In this document: positions 1-7,903 of the stretch, piece after piece
Layout of the letters: each line of letters begins with the position of its first letter
Position numbering within the stretch: the first letter of the stretch is position 1
From: an uncultured Eubacteriales bacterium
GTDB lineage: Bacteria > Bacillota > Clostridia > Oscillospirales > Acutalibacteraceae
Assembly (NCBI GenBank): GCA_905198155.1
Contig: CAJKBQ010000027.1
Span: 1-32,724, forward strand
Direction: 5' to 3'
DNA length: 32,724 nt
Notes under the pieces: model-generated
What the model was told of the DNA's origin: nothing
The model's input: the letters and a program-made list of their open reading frames with translations, nothing else
Databases searched by the model: none
Translations under genes and position numbers: made by a program

Positions 1-226
1 TCAGTGTGACAAAGTAGGGCGGATCGTCGGGGTCGGCCATCGGGTAATACGACAGACCCGGCGGGTAGTAGCACAGCGTGAACGGCCGCAGCGGCGCGCT
101 TTGGCTGCCGTACAGCAGCGTGCCGCGGCCGGACAGAATATACAAAATGCGCGCATCGTATGCGACGGTGCGGAATTGGTTGGGCAGCGAATCGGTGACG
201 GCGGCGTACCGCAGAAAAATATGCAT
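1..226 (-). CDS. AraC-family transcriptional regulator, N-terminal part (cut by window edge)
   Basis: The first 75 codons of a gene that continues beyond the left edge. The start ATG at 226-224 is preceded by a GGAGGAA Shine-Dalgarno site at good spacing. The protein opens MHIFLRYAAVTDSLP and runs through a pattern typical of the cupin-like sugar-sensing arm of AraC regulators (ILYILSGRGTLLYG, then a stretch ending YYPPGLSYYP). In this family the arm binds a small ligand, usually a sugar, and a C-terminal double helix-turn-helix (not visible here) binds DNA. It is divergent from the large glycoside hydrolase at 352 and shares a compact symmetric promoter with it, so it probably controls that gene. 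The family call rests on the N-terminal arm only, so it could be another cupin-containing regulator. Confidence 0.7.
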   Translation of the reverse strand, partial: MHIFLRYAAVTDSLPNQFRTVAYDARILYILSGRGTLLYGSQSAPLRPFTLCYYPPGLSYYPMADPDDPPYFVTL

Positions 227-240
227 AGCGTTTCCTCCGG

Positions 241-271
241 ATGCAAATCTTTGTTTTTGAAAGATTTGCAT
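241..271. repeat. Perfect 12-bp inverted repeat in the divergent control region
   Basis: ATGCAAATCTTT at 241-252 and its exact reverse complement AAAGATTTGCAT at 260-271 are separated by 7 nt. It lies between the divergent promoters and the start of the leftward AraC gene, so it falls in that gene's mRNA leader just before its Shine-Dalgarno site. It could be a hairpin controlling translation or a DNA operator. Confidence 0.75.
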
Positions 272-283
272 TTGTTTTACACA

Positions 284-315
284 TTGATTTTACTACGGAT
301 TCGTGCTAAAATCAA
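284..315. promoter_or_regulatory. Symmetric divergent promoter pair
   Basis: Rightward: TTGATT (284-289), 17 nt, TAAAAT (307-312). Leftward: TTGATT (315-310), 17 nt, TAAAAT (292-287). Each -35 overlaps the other strand's -10 because the sequence is a perfect inverted repeat, TTGATTTTA (284-292) and TAAAATCAA (307-315). The rightward start would fall near 319, upstream of the hydrolase ATG at 352. The leftward start would fall near 280, upstream of the AraC ATG at 226. Confidence 0.65.
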
Positions 316-351
316 GTGAAATTTTTCAGAAATCCGAAAGGAAGCGATTCG

Positions 352-2691
352 ATGAATCCGTTAATCCCCATGTTCGCCATCACCGGACGCCCTGCGCCGT
401 CCGATATTTGCGCGAAGCTGAACCGATTTTACCAGTCCGGTATCCGCCAGGTGATGCTGTATCCGCGGTCCGGATGCGGGATTCCGTATATGTCCGACGA
501 ATGGCGCGCAGTTTGCGCGGCCGGGATTGATTTTGCAAAGAAACACGGGATGAAAATCTGGCTGTACGACGAATTCAACTGGCCGTCCGGCTCGTGCAAA
601 AACGAAGTGACCCGCACGCACCCGGAATTCGTCGCGCGGTACTATATATATGAAGGGGACGCGCTGCGGATATCGGCGCCGGAAATGGACGAAGTATCGC
701 ACACATACGAGCAGTTCTGCGCAGATTTGCTGAACCCGGCGGCGGTGGATTGTTTTTTGGCGCTGACGCACGAGCGGTATTTCCGGTGGTTCGGGGCGGA
801 ATTCGGCGGGACAATCCCCGGGATTTTCACCGACGAGCCGAGTTTTGGGTACCTGACGCGCGCCGCCAACCGGCTGCCGTATTACGATGGGATTGCGGCG
901 GATTTTCGGGCGCGGTACGGCGCGGAGATTGAACCAGGGCTGCGGGCGTATTTCCGCGGCGAACCGTGCGACGCATTTTGCACGCAATACTGGGCGATGA
1001 TTGCGGCGCGGTTCCGCGAAACGTATTTTGCCCGCATCGGCGCGTGGTGCCGCGCGCACCGGCTGCAAATGACCGGGCATTGCATGAGCGACAGCGCGAT
1101 TGCGAACGGAATTCACCTTTCCGGGAACGTGATGGAAAACCTGGACTGCATGGACGTGCCCGGCATCGACGAGATCGACACGCATTTTTGCGCCGGAGAC
1201 GATTTGCTGTTTGCGCAGCTGCAAAACGTCCGGGCACACGGCGCAACGCACGCGATGGCGGAACTGTTTGCGCTGGGACCGGTGTCGATGGCGTACGCGC
1301 GGATGCGGCAGATGATTTGGTATGCGGCAGCGCACGGCGTGGATCACTATTTCATGGCGATTGCGCATTTGGACGGGCGCGGGAACTGGATAAAAGATAA
1401 TTTCTTCCACGATTTTGCACCGGAATCGCCGGACTTTGTCGGTGCAGCGGTGTTGGGCGCGTCGGCGGAAGAAGCGGCGGCGTTTTCCGGCCGCGCGGCG
1501 CGAATGGACGCAGACATTGCGCTGCGGTACCCGTTCACGGTCGGGGCACAGCCGCACGCGGAGCCCGATGCGCCGGATGCGCAGTTCAAAGCCTGCATCG
1601 ACGCGCTCCGGCAGTCGCAGCTGGCGTGGAAGCTGATCCGCGAGAATGAAGCGACCGACTGCGCGCGGGTAATTCGCCTGCTGCCCGACGGACTGGCGGA
1701 AGAAACGACCGGCGCGCACTACGCGGACGGCGCGTCCTGTGCAGCGGCATTGGCGGCGCAGGTCGGGCGGCGGATTTGGGTGACGGACGGCAGCGGCGCG
1801 CCCGACCCGGACGTGCTGGTGAAGTCGTATGCGGACGGCAGCTGGATCGTGGTGGATGCGTCCAACACGGCGCGGCCGCGCGATTTGGTGCTGCATCGGG
1901 CGGGGACGGCGACGCCGTTCCGGTTGGAAGCATTCGGCGTGGTGCGCGACACGGATTTGCATTCGACGCCGGTGCGCGCATTTGCGCCCATTCCGGTGCG
2001 GGAAATTCACCGGCCGTACGGGAATTTGTACCGGATTCCGCTGCTGGACGCGTCGGAAGTGGATTTCACGCTGGCGGAACCGATGAAATTGGAATTTTAC
2101 GGGCGAATCTACCCGGAACCGGGCACGATTTTGCTGGACGGTGCGCCGCTGGCGTTTGACCGGCCGGCGGACGGGCTGACTGACTGCTTCAACGACCTAT
2201 ACCGCAAAACGGCGGCGATGCAGCTGGACGCCGGACGCCACACCGTGCAGTCCGATTTGCCGGACAAATGCTTCCTGCCGGTCGTCATTGCGGCGGGGGA
2301 ATTTGACATTGATGCTGCCGGTCGGCTGACCGCGCAGCCAGGAGATGCGCCGGGCTTCATGCGGACGGCGGTGGTGACATTTACGGCCGCAATTCCGGCG
2401 GACGGTCGGGACATTGCGCTGGAATATGCGGACAACCAACGGGTCGCGTCGCTGCGGATCGACGGCGCAGACGCGGGCGTGCAGGCATTTGCGCCGTACC
2501 GCTTCCCCATACCGGCGCGCCTGGCCGGGCGCACGGTGCAGTTTGAATTGACGCTGTACAGCTCGCTGGCACCAATTTTCGGGACGTTCGACCGCAACGC
2601 CTGCACGGCGCGCTGGGGGAATTTTGTGTCCGCGGCGGAGCGGGTGGAATTGGACGATTTGCGGTTGACATGGACGGAGGAAACGGAATGA
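352..2691 (+). CDS. Large glycoside hydrolase, TIM-barrel, GH106 (alpha-L-rhamnosidase)-like
   Basis: A 779-residue protein. The ATG at 352 is chosen over an in-frame ATG at 316 because it has GAAAGGAAG just upstream and the earlier one has no ribosome site and lies at the predicted transcript start. The N-terminal 370 residues look like a catalytic TIM barrel: strand-like blocks VMLYPRSGCGIPYMS and KIWLYDEFNWPSG, a probable acidic active-site motif FTDEPSFGY, and TGHCMSDS. The remainder is beta-rich and resembles the jelly-roll/carbohydrate-binding modules that follow such barrels. There is no signal peptide, so it probably acts in the cytoplasm on imported oligosaccharides. The pattern recalls GH106-type rhamnosidases and related unclassified hydrolases. 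The fold is fairly sure; the substrate is not. The stop overlaps the next gene's ATG (ATGA). Confidence 0.65.
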   Translation: MNPLIPMFAITGRPAPSDICAKLNRFYQSGIRQVMLYPRSGCGIPYMSDEWRAVCAAGIDFAKKHGMKIWLYDEFNWPSGSCKNEVTRTHPEFVARYYIYEGDALRISAPEMDEVSHTYEQFCADLLNPAAVDCFLALTHERYFRWFGAEFGGTIPGIFTDEPSFGYLTRAANRLPYYDGIAADFRARYGAEIEPGLRAYFRGEPCDAFCTQYWAMIAARFRETYFARIGAWCRAHRLQMTGHCMSDSAIANGIHLSGNVMENLDCMDVPGIDEIDTHFCAGDDLLFAQLQNVRAHGATHAMAELFALGPVSMAYARMRQMIWYAAAHGVDHYFMAIAHLDGRGNWIKDNFFHDFAPESPDFVGAAVLGASAEEAAAFSGRAARMDADIALRYPFTVGAQPHAEPDAPDAQFKACIDALRQSQLAWKLIRENEATDCARVIRLLPDGLAEETTGAHYADGASCAAALAAQVGRRIWVTDGSGAPDPDVLVKSYADGSWIVVDASNTARPRDLVLHRAGTATPFRLEAFGVVRDTDLHSTPVRAFAPIPVREIHRPYGNLYRIPLLDASEVDFTLAEPMKLEFYGRIYPEPGTILLDGAPLAFDRPADGLTDCFNDLYRKTAAMQLDAGRHTVQSDLPDKCFLPVVIAAGEFDIDAAGRLTAQPGDAPGFMRTAVVTFTAAIPADGRDIALEYADNQRVASLRIDGADAGVQAFAPYRFPIPARLAGRTVQFELTLYSSLAPIFGTFDRNACTARWGNFVSAAERVELDDLRLTWTEETE

Positions 2692-3212
2692 ATTGGGTTT
2701 CGCAGCTGCTGGGGTTTGCCGGGATTGCGGCAAACGTGTGGATTTATCAGCAGAAAGACCGGTCGAAGCTGCTGGGGTGCAAGCTGCTGTCGGACGTGCT
2801 GTGGCTGCTGCACTACGGGACGGGCGGCGCTTATTCCGCGGCGGCGATTGCGCTGATTGGGATCGCGCGGGAGTTGGTGTTCCTGCACTGGGCCAAGCAC
2901 GAAACGCGCAGCCGCGCGGTGCTGGTGCTGTTTTTGGCGGCGTCGGCCGGGTCGGCGGCGATCACCTGGCGCGGGGCGGCCAGTCTGCTCCCGGCGGCAG
3001 CTTCCATGATCGCGGTGGTCAGCTTCTGGATCGGTCGGCCGGCACTTTCCCGCGGGCTGGCGGTGCCGGTTTCGGGCTGCATGCTGGCATACGACGTGTG
3101 CGTGGGGTCGATTGCCGGGTGCGTGAACGAGTGCCTGACGGTGATTTCGGTCGTCATCGGCTGGATTCGGTGCGACCGCGTGAAAAGAGAAAAAGTCCCT
3201 GAAAAGAAATAA
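2688..3212 (+). CDS. YgjV-like small integral membrane protein
   Basis: A 174-residue hydrophobic protein with about five or six predicted membrane segments. It begins MNWVSQLLGFAGIAANVWIYQ, followed by KDRSKLLGCKLLSDVLWLLHY, which fits the inner-membrane YgjV family: a short polar turn after the first helix, then a helix with conserved WxLHY. The biochemical role of that family is not established. The ATG at 2688 overlaps the stop codon of the upstream hydrolase, with GGAGGAAACG in the hydrolase's last codons acting as ribosome site, so the two are translationally coupled. The C-terminal tail is basic (VKREKVPEKK). No clear terminator follows. Confidence 0.65.
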   Translation: MNWVSQLLGFAGIAANVWIYQQKDRSKLLGCKLLSDVLWLLHYGTGGAYSAAAIALIGIARELVFLHWAKHETRSRAVLVLFLAASAGSAAITWRGAASLLPAAASMIAVVSFWIGRPALSRGLAVPVSGCMLAYDVCVGSIAGCVNECLTVISVVIGWIRCDRVKREKVPEKK

Positions 3213-3606
3213 ATATAAAATTAAATATTAATATCCCAAATCGCTCACCAAACGGCACGGCAAACAACCATGCCAAATGTTAGGTGGGCGATTTTGGGAT
3301 CCAACAATCGGCATGGTTCACGGTTGGATTTTGCCAATACAAACCGCAGCACCCAATATCTGGGCTTCAAACGAAAATTAACAAAAAGTTCACAATTATT
3401 TTTCGAACGAAAATCGGGGTTGGCGAAATTCGGAATAAAATGGTGCAAACCGGCAAAAATCGGCCCGAACATGGTCTGCGGTTGGGTGTTTTTTGTGGAA
3501 AACCGGCCGAATCCAACATTTCGTATGGTTCGGGCGGGGGAAGGGGGTACCGGGCCAAATGTTGGATTTCGATCAAAAACGCGAAAACACCCAACATTAG
3601 ACCCCC
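3213..3606. other. Gene-free intergenic stretch with repeated CCAACATT motifs and a long hairpin
   Basis: I find no credible gene here. The stretch is more AT-rich than its surroundings. It has an imperfect 17/18-nt inverted repeat, 3233-3249 against 3283-3300 (one bulge, one G-T wobble). It also has AACCATGCC (3266-3274) against GGCATGGTT (3310-3318), and a perfect 12-bp inverted repeat AATCCAACATTT (3510-3521) / AAATGTTGGATT (3557-3568). The core CCAACATT recurs at 3513, 3591 and inverted at 3558-3565, with near copies at 3276-3283 (inverted, CTAACATT) and 3301 (CCAACAAT). The last copy is just before the -35 box at 3607. Possible readings are operator clusters for the downstream promoter or a structured RNA. 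Confidence 0.6.
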
Positions 3607-3635
3607 TTTACAGATTTTCGGGGGTGTGGTACAAT
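3607..3635 (+). promoter_or_regulatory. Strong sigma-A promoter for the binding-protein gene
   Basis: TTTACA (3607-3612), 17 nt, TACAAT (3630-3635). Transcription should begin near 3642, giving an unusually long leader of about 355 nt before the ATG at 3997. Confidence 0.75.
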
Positions 3636-3641
3636 GGGAGC

Positions 3642-3996
3642 GTGCTCAGGCAAGGCGGCGCACGGCGGCGGACTTGCGGGCGGCGTTCCCGGCCGAAGCG
3701 TACGGTCGGCGGGGAATGGCAAACGCAGGAAAGCACCGGCGCAGCGCTCGGCCGCCTGCGGGGACGGGACGCGCCCCGCGGCTGCACGGTGGGGAAACCC
3801 CGGCGTGCGGCGCGCAGATGCGGTTTCGGCGGGGTTTTCCGATTCCCGCGCAGGCAAACGCACAGAAACTGACAGATCATCGAATTTTTTTGCCGACTGC
3901 CCGGTGGCGCACGTTGGGTTCGCGGCTGCAAATGATGCAGCAGACGTGCAATTCCGGGCGGCGGCAAGATTTTACAGAATTTTGGAGGAAATCTTT
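3642..3996 (+). promoter_or_regulatory. Long GC-rich untranslated leader, possibly structured RNA
   Basis: It lies between the predicted transcript start and the lipoprotein ATG. There are several strong self-complementary blocks, for example GCACG...CGTGC enclosing GGGGAAACCCC (about 3783-3808), and GGCAAA (3853-3858) opposite TTTGCC after a 7-T run near 3886-3893. A GC-rich structured part (3642-3860) gives way to an unstructured, AT-richer part ending in the ribosome site. I do not recognise a known riboswitch or RNase P, tmRNA or SRP RNA. The upstream reading frame stays open through the leader but looks non-coding. Confidence 0.4.
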
Positions 3997-5742
3997 ATGA
4001 AACAAAAATTCCTGCGCGTGCTCGCAGCAGTGCTGGCGGTCCTGATGATCGCGTCGCTGACGGCGTGCACCAAGACGCCGGCATCGTCCGGCGCAGATTC
4101 CAAAGAAAATCCGTCCTCAGGGGTTGCATCCGGGGAAAAATTGTATTATAATAAAGAGGGCTATCCGATTTGCGATACACCCATCACCGTGACCCTGGCG
4201 GGCGCGAACAACAGTGCATATACGCCGGTGTGGAATGACACGCTGGAAGTGAAACGCATCGAAGAGTGGTTCGGCATCAAGCTGGACTGCACGATGTACA
4301 GCGGAGATGCATGGAAAAACCAGCTGACGATTATGCTGTCCGGCAACACGCTGCCGGATCTGGTTGTGAATGCCGGCTTGGGCTATGGCGACGCGAATGC
4401 GGACGGCGACAAAGGCGCGTACCTGGCGCTGAACAAATACGCCGACCTGATGCCGAACCTGACTGCGCTGATGGCGGCGGAACCGTCGCTGAAAATCGCG
4501 ATGACGGCGCCGAGCGGCAACTACTACGGCCTGACCCGCTATGTGATGGACAAGCTGAGCAGCGCGCGATTCCCGCAGGCGTATATCAACGACCAGTGGC
4601 TCGAAAAAGTCGGCATGAAAGTTCCGACGACGGCCGACGAGCTGTACGCTGTGCTGAAAGCGTTCAAAGAACAGGATGCCAACGGCAACGGCGACCCCAA
4701 CGACGAAATCCCGTTTGGGATGATCGACGATTGGTCGGCGCGCCAGGGTCGCATGATGCTGATGGCAATGTTCGGAATGTACAGCACCGCGATGGGCAAA
4801 GACGACAACACCATGAACTTCTATGTGGACAAAGACGGCAAAGTGGGGCTGTATGAGCTGACGGACAACTACAAAGCGTACCTCCAATATTGCCGGAATC
4901 TGTACAAAGACGGCCTGCTGGATGACGAAATCTACACGCAGACCAACGCCCAATTCCAGGAAAAACTCAAAGGCAATCGGTATGGCGTAGCGTCGTACTA
5001 TGCAATGAACAAAAACAATGACGGCACGAACCATTCGCAGTCGTCCGTGCTGTGTGGGCTGACTTCCGAACTGACGGACGTCAAAGGCGTTGCGCTTCGT
5101 CCGGGCGCCAGCGTTGCGAGGGTGGTTGTGAACGCAAATACCCAATATCCGGAAGCCATCTGCCGGTTGCTGGACTACTTCTTCACGCAGGAAAACATTG
5201 ACAAATTCTACGAAGGCATTCGTTTCACATGGGAAAACTCCACCGTGCCAGGTTTTGAAAACGTCAAAGTGCGCGACGATAAGCCGCTGGCGATCAAAGC
5301 TGGGTACGAAGCAGACAAATCATGGGAATACGTCACGACCAAAGTATTGATTCAGAACGGCTTCCAGAACTTCATCGAAACCAACGCCGCGTCTTTGTAC
5401 AAAGACATGACCCACGCCGAGTTGGTGGAGCTGAACAAAAAGCTGAAAACACAGGAAACCGACGTCCCGATCAACTGCTCCGTGTACGAAGCGGCGACTG
5501 CCGATGGAATCCAATTTTTCGACGCTTACCCGGCAATGGGCTATCCGTCTGAAGTCAACGAAGAGCGCAACGGTCTGATCAAAACGATGGTGTCGTACAT
5601 CAATGCGCAAAAATCCCAGATCATCCTCGGCACGATCGAAGTCGATAAAGGCTGGGAAGATATGAAAGCTGCGCTGAAAACCCAGGGGATCGACCGCCTG
5701 CTGGAAATTGAGCAGCAGACCTACGACAAGGCCAAAGGCTGA
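3997..5742 (+). CDS. Extracellular sugar-binding lipoprotein (LplA-type ABC solute-binding protein), orphan
   Basis: A 581-residue lipoprotein. The signal peptide MKQKFLRVLAAVLAVLMIAS ends in the lipobox LTAC, followed by a Ser/Gly-rich linker (TPASSGADSKENPSSG). The mature part matches the large family-1 binding proteins of carbohydrate ABC importers: VKRIEEWFGIKLD, a block LPDLVVNAG, and a calcium-loop-like DANGNGDPNDEIPFG. It should be anchored on the outer face of the membrane and deliver an oligosaccharide to an LplB/YtcP-type permease pair. No permease genes are beside it, so it may share a transporter encoded elsewhere, such as the one at the right end of this window, whose binding protein has the same DANGNG loop. 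Start ATG 3997 has GGAGGAA at 3984-3990. An in-frame upstream extension to 3634 was dismissed. Confidence 0.9.
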   Translation: MKQKFLRVLAAVLAVLMIASLTACTKTPASSGADSKENPSSGVASGEKLYYNKEGYPICDTPITVTLAGANNSAYTPVWNDTLEVKRIEEWFGIKLDCTMYSGDAWKNQLTIMLSGNTLPDLVVNAGLGYGDANADGDKGAYLALNKYADLMPNLTALMAAEPSLKIAMTAPSGNYYGLTRYVMDKLSSARFPQAYINDQWLEKVGMKVPTTADELYAVLKAFKEQDANGNGDPNDEIPFGMIDDWSARQGRMMLMAMFGMYSTAMGKDDNTMNFYVDKDGKVGLYELTDNYKAYLQYCRNLYKDGLLDDEIYTQTNAQFQEKLKGNRYGVASYYAMNKNNDGTNHSQSSVLCGLTSELTDVKGVALRPGASVARVVVNANTQYPEAICRLLDYFFTQENIDKFYEGIRFTWENSTVPGFENVKVRDDKPLAIKAGYEADKSWEYVTTKVLIQNGFQNFIETNAASLYKDMTHAELVELNKKLKTQETDVPINCSVYEAATADGIQFFDAYPAMGYPSEVNEERNGLIKTMVSYINAQKSQIILGTIEVDKGWEDMKAALKTQGIDRLLEIEQQTYDKAKG

Positions 5743-5833
5743 TCCGCCCCAATTGCCCATCCCGTAATGCCCAAAGTTTGTTTACGCGTCAGGTTCAGTG
5801 CAATCGGGCATGTCATTGAACCGTAGATATAAG

Positions 5834-5905
5834 AACGAACCCGCAAACGCCTCTTTTTCTCCTAATTTTGGGCGGTTTGCGGGTTCGTTATATTTTGTTT
5901 TTGGA
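5834..5905. terminator. Bidirectional rho-independent terminator
   Basis: Stem CGAACCCGCAAACGCC (about 5836-5851) pairs with GGCGGTTTGCGGGTTCG (5871-5887) with one bulged base. It is followed on the plus strand by a T-rich run. It separates the convergent lipoprotein gene and ABC exporter gene. Confidence 0.8.
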
Positions 5906-5910
5906 GGGGC

Positions 5911-7623
5911 TTATTCGTCCCGGAACTGCTCCCGGTACAGCTGCGCGTATATGCCGTTCTGCGCCAGCAGCGCTGCATGGTCGCCGCGCTCGATGATGCA
6001 CCCGTCGGCAATCACCGCGATTTCCGTCGCGTGCTTGATGGTAGACAGCCGGTGCGCCACCACGATGGTGGTGCGGCCTTTGCACAGCTCATCCAGCGCC
6101 TGCTGAATCAGGATTTCGGTGGTATTGTCCAGCGCGCTGGTCGCTTCGTCCAGGATCAAAATCGGCGGATTTTTCAGGAATACCCGTGCGATGCACAGCC
6201 GCTGCTTCTGCCCGCCGGATAGCCGCACGCCGCGCTCACCGATGATGGTGTCGTACCCGTGCTCCATTTGCAGGATGGCGTCGTGAATATTGGCGCGCTT
6301 GGCGGCTTCGACCACATCTTCGTCCGTCGCGTCCAGCCGGCCGTACAGGATATTGTCGCGGATGGACGCATTGAACAGGTAAATGTCCTGCTGCACAATC
6401 CCGATGTTGCGCCGCAGCGATTCGCGCGTGAGGTGCGCCCAGTCCAGCCCGTCGATCCGGATTTCGCCGGAGCGGATGTCGTAAAAATGCGGAATCAAAT
6501 GGCAGATCGTCGTTTTGCCGCCGCCGCTCGGCCCCACCAGCGCAAACGTTGCGCCCTGCGGGATGTCGAGGTTCACATGGTTCAGCACGTCGCGGTCGCC
6601 GTATCCGCTGCACACGTCGCGGAATTCGATGTGGCCGCACAGCCGCCCGGCGTCGATGGCGTCCGGCGCATCGGCTTCGACCGGCTGATCCATCACTTCC
6701 AAAAAGCGCTTGAACCCGACCACGCCGTTTTCGTACTGCTCCATAAACCGGATCAGCGTGTTCACCGGCGTCAGAAATAGCCCGATCGACACCACAAACG
6801 CCGAATAGTCCGCAAAATTGATCGCCCCGCCGTACAGGAACAGCCCGCCCGCAATCAGCACAACGACGTTGAACACGTCGGCGATGAACGTGGTGCCGGC
6901 GTTGAACTCACCCAGCGCGCGGTAAGCGTCGCGGCTGGCGTTTTGGAATTCGACGTTGCCTTCCTCAAATTTTTCGGATTCCTTGGCGGCATTGTTGAAC
7001 GCTTTGGTCACGCGGATGCCGGAAATGCTGCTTTGCAGCGCGGCATTGATCCGCGCGGTCGATTGGCGGCTTTTGGCAAATGCGGAATTCATTTTGCGCC
7101 GTGTTTTCAGCGACACCAGCACCAGCAGCGGTACGCACGCGAAGATAATCAGCGCCAGCCCCCAGTGAATCGTTGCCAGGTACGCGAACGAAATCCCCAC
7201 CGAAATGGTCGAAATCAGCAGGTTTTCCGGCCCGTGGTGCGCCAGCTCGGTGATTTCGAACAGGTCGGTCGTCATCCGCGACATGATCTTGCCGGTTTCG
7301 TGCGCATCGTAAAATGAAAATGGCAGCCGCTCCAAATGGTTGAACAAATCGCTACGCATCTGTGCCTGAATCCGTACGCCCATCATGTGGCCTTTGTACT
7401 GGATAAAGTAATTCAGCAGCAGCCGCACGCCGTACAGCGCCAGCAGCCCCAGCCCCGCCAAGATGATCTGCTGATATTTGCGGTTGGGGATCAGGTCGTT
7501 GAGCATGGTGCGTGTGACAATGGGATACAGGATGCCGATCATCGCGACCAGCAGCGACGCGCCCATGTCGGCGCACAGCAGCCTGCGGTGGGGTTTGTAG
7601 TACCGGACAAATCGCTTGAACAT
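5911..7623 (-). CDS. ABC exporter, fused membrane and ATPase domains (MdlB/MsbA type)
   Basis: A 570-residue half-transporter that should work as a dimer and export a lipid, drug or peptide. Residues 1-310 form the six-helix exporter domain (starting MFKRFVRYYKPHRRLL). Residues 330-570 form the ATPase: Walker A GPSGGGKT (364-371), Q-loop Q411, signature LSGGQKQR (468-475), Walker B ILILDEA (488-494), switch His524. The start at 7623 is preceded by AAGAAGG; a longer open frame upstream runs through the tRNA gene and was rejected. The gene lies downstream of tRNA-Val and its terminator, and I see no clear separate promoter in the 60-nt gap, so some expression may come from read-through. The substrate cannot be told from sequence. 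Confidence 0.9.
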   Translation of the reverse strand: MFKRFVRYYKPHRRLLCADMGASLLVAMIGILYPIVTRTMLNDLIPNRKYQQIILAGLGLLALYGVRLLLNYFIQYKGHMMGVRIQAQMRSDLFNHLERLPFSFYDAHETGKIMSRMTTDLFEITELAHHGPENLLISTISVGISFAYLATIHWGLALIIFACVPLLVLVSLKTRRKMNSAFAKSRQSTARINAALQSSISGIRVTKAFNNAAKESEKFEEGNVEFQNASRDAYRALGEFNAGTTFIADVFNVVVLIAGGLFLYGGAINFADYSAFVVSIGLFLTPVNTLIRFMEQYENGVVGFKRFLEVMDQPVEADAPDAIDAGRLCGHIEFRDVCSGYGDRDVLNHVNLDIPQGATFALVGPSGGGKTTICHLIPHFYDIRSGEIRIDGLDWAHLTRESLRRNIGIVQQDIYLFNASIRDNILYGRLDATDEDVVEAAKRANIHDAILQMEHGYDTIIGERGVRLSGGQKQRLCIARVFLKNPPILILDEATSALDNTTEILIQQALDELCKGRTTIVVAHRLSTIKHATEIAVIADGCIIERGDHAALLAQNGIYAQLYREQFRDE

Positions 7624-7684
7624 GGTGAATTGCCTTCTTTCTCTTTTCCTGATCGAATTGCAGCGGGAAAAACTGCCCAGACAA

Positions 7685-7710
7685 CAAAAAACCTGTCCGA
7701 AGACAGGTTT
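7685..7710 (-). terminator. Rho-independent terminator after tRNA-Val
   Basis: On the minus strand a 9-bp perfect stem AAACCTGTC / GACAGGTTT closes a TTCG tetraloop and runs into a T tract (7690-7685). It ends the tRNA transcript just before the ABC exporter gene. Confidence 0.85.
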
Positions 7711-7715
7711 CAGAA

Positions 7716-7791
7716 TGGTGGACGTTAACGGACTCGAACCGCTGACCCCCTGCACGTCAAGCAAATGCTCTACCAGCTGAGCTAAACGTCC
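7716..7791 (-). tRNA. tRNA-Val (anticodon GAC)
   Basis: On the minus strand the acceptor stem GGACGTT pairs with AACGTCC. A D-arm GCTCAGCTGGTAGAGC, an anticodon loop TTGACGT (anticodon GAC, reading GUC valine codons) and a T-arm with GGTTCGAGTCC follow in order. The discriminator is A and the CCA end is encoded in the DNA (7718-7716). Confidence 0.95.
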
Positions 7792-7836
7792 ATACCAATT
7801 GTTCGATTCGCCATCCGGCTCAACCGAACGTGTTAT

Positions 7837-7865
7837 ATTATAGCAGATGATTTTGGATTTGTCAA
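7837..7865 (-). promoter_or_regulatory. Promoter of tRNA-Val
   Basis: Minus strand TTGACA (7865-7860), 17 nt, TATAAT (7842-7837): a full consensus, starting about 40 nt before the tRNA 5' end. Confidence 0.85.
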
Positions 7866-7903
7866 GCGAAAAAAGAAAAGTTTTTTGAAAATCGCGAGAA
7901 AAA

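Noticed and set aside
361..2010. 549-codon open frame on the minus strand inside the hydrolase gene
   Set aside because: Arg/His-rich shadow frame caused by high GC; no ribosome site or family similarity.
3642..3900. Possible c-di-GMP-I riboswitch (GGCAAAC, GAAAG and GGGGTTTTCCGA blocks resemble parts of it)
   Set aside because: The conserved blocks are out of order or too divergent and the aptamer stems do not form; similarity is likely chance in GC-rich DNA.
3634..3996. The binding-protein reading frame is open 121 codons further upstream
   Set aside because: The upstream part has no matching family sequence, begins at the -10 box of the promoter, lacks a ribosome site, and would place the signal peptide in mid-protein.
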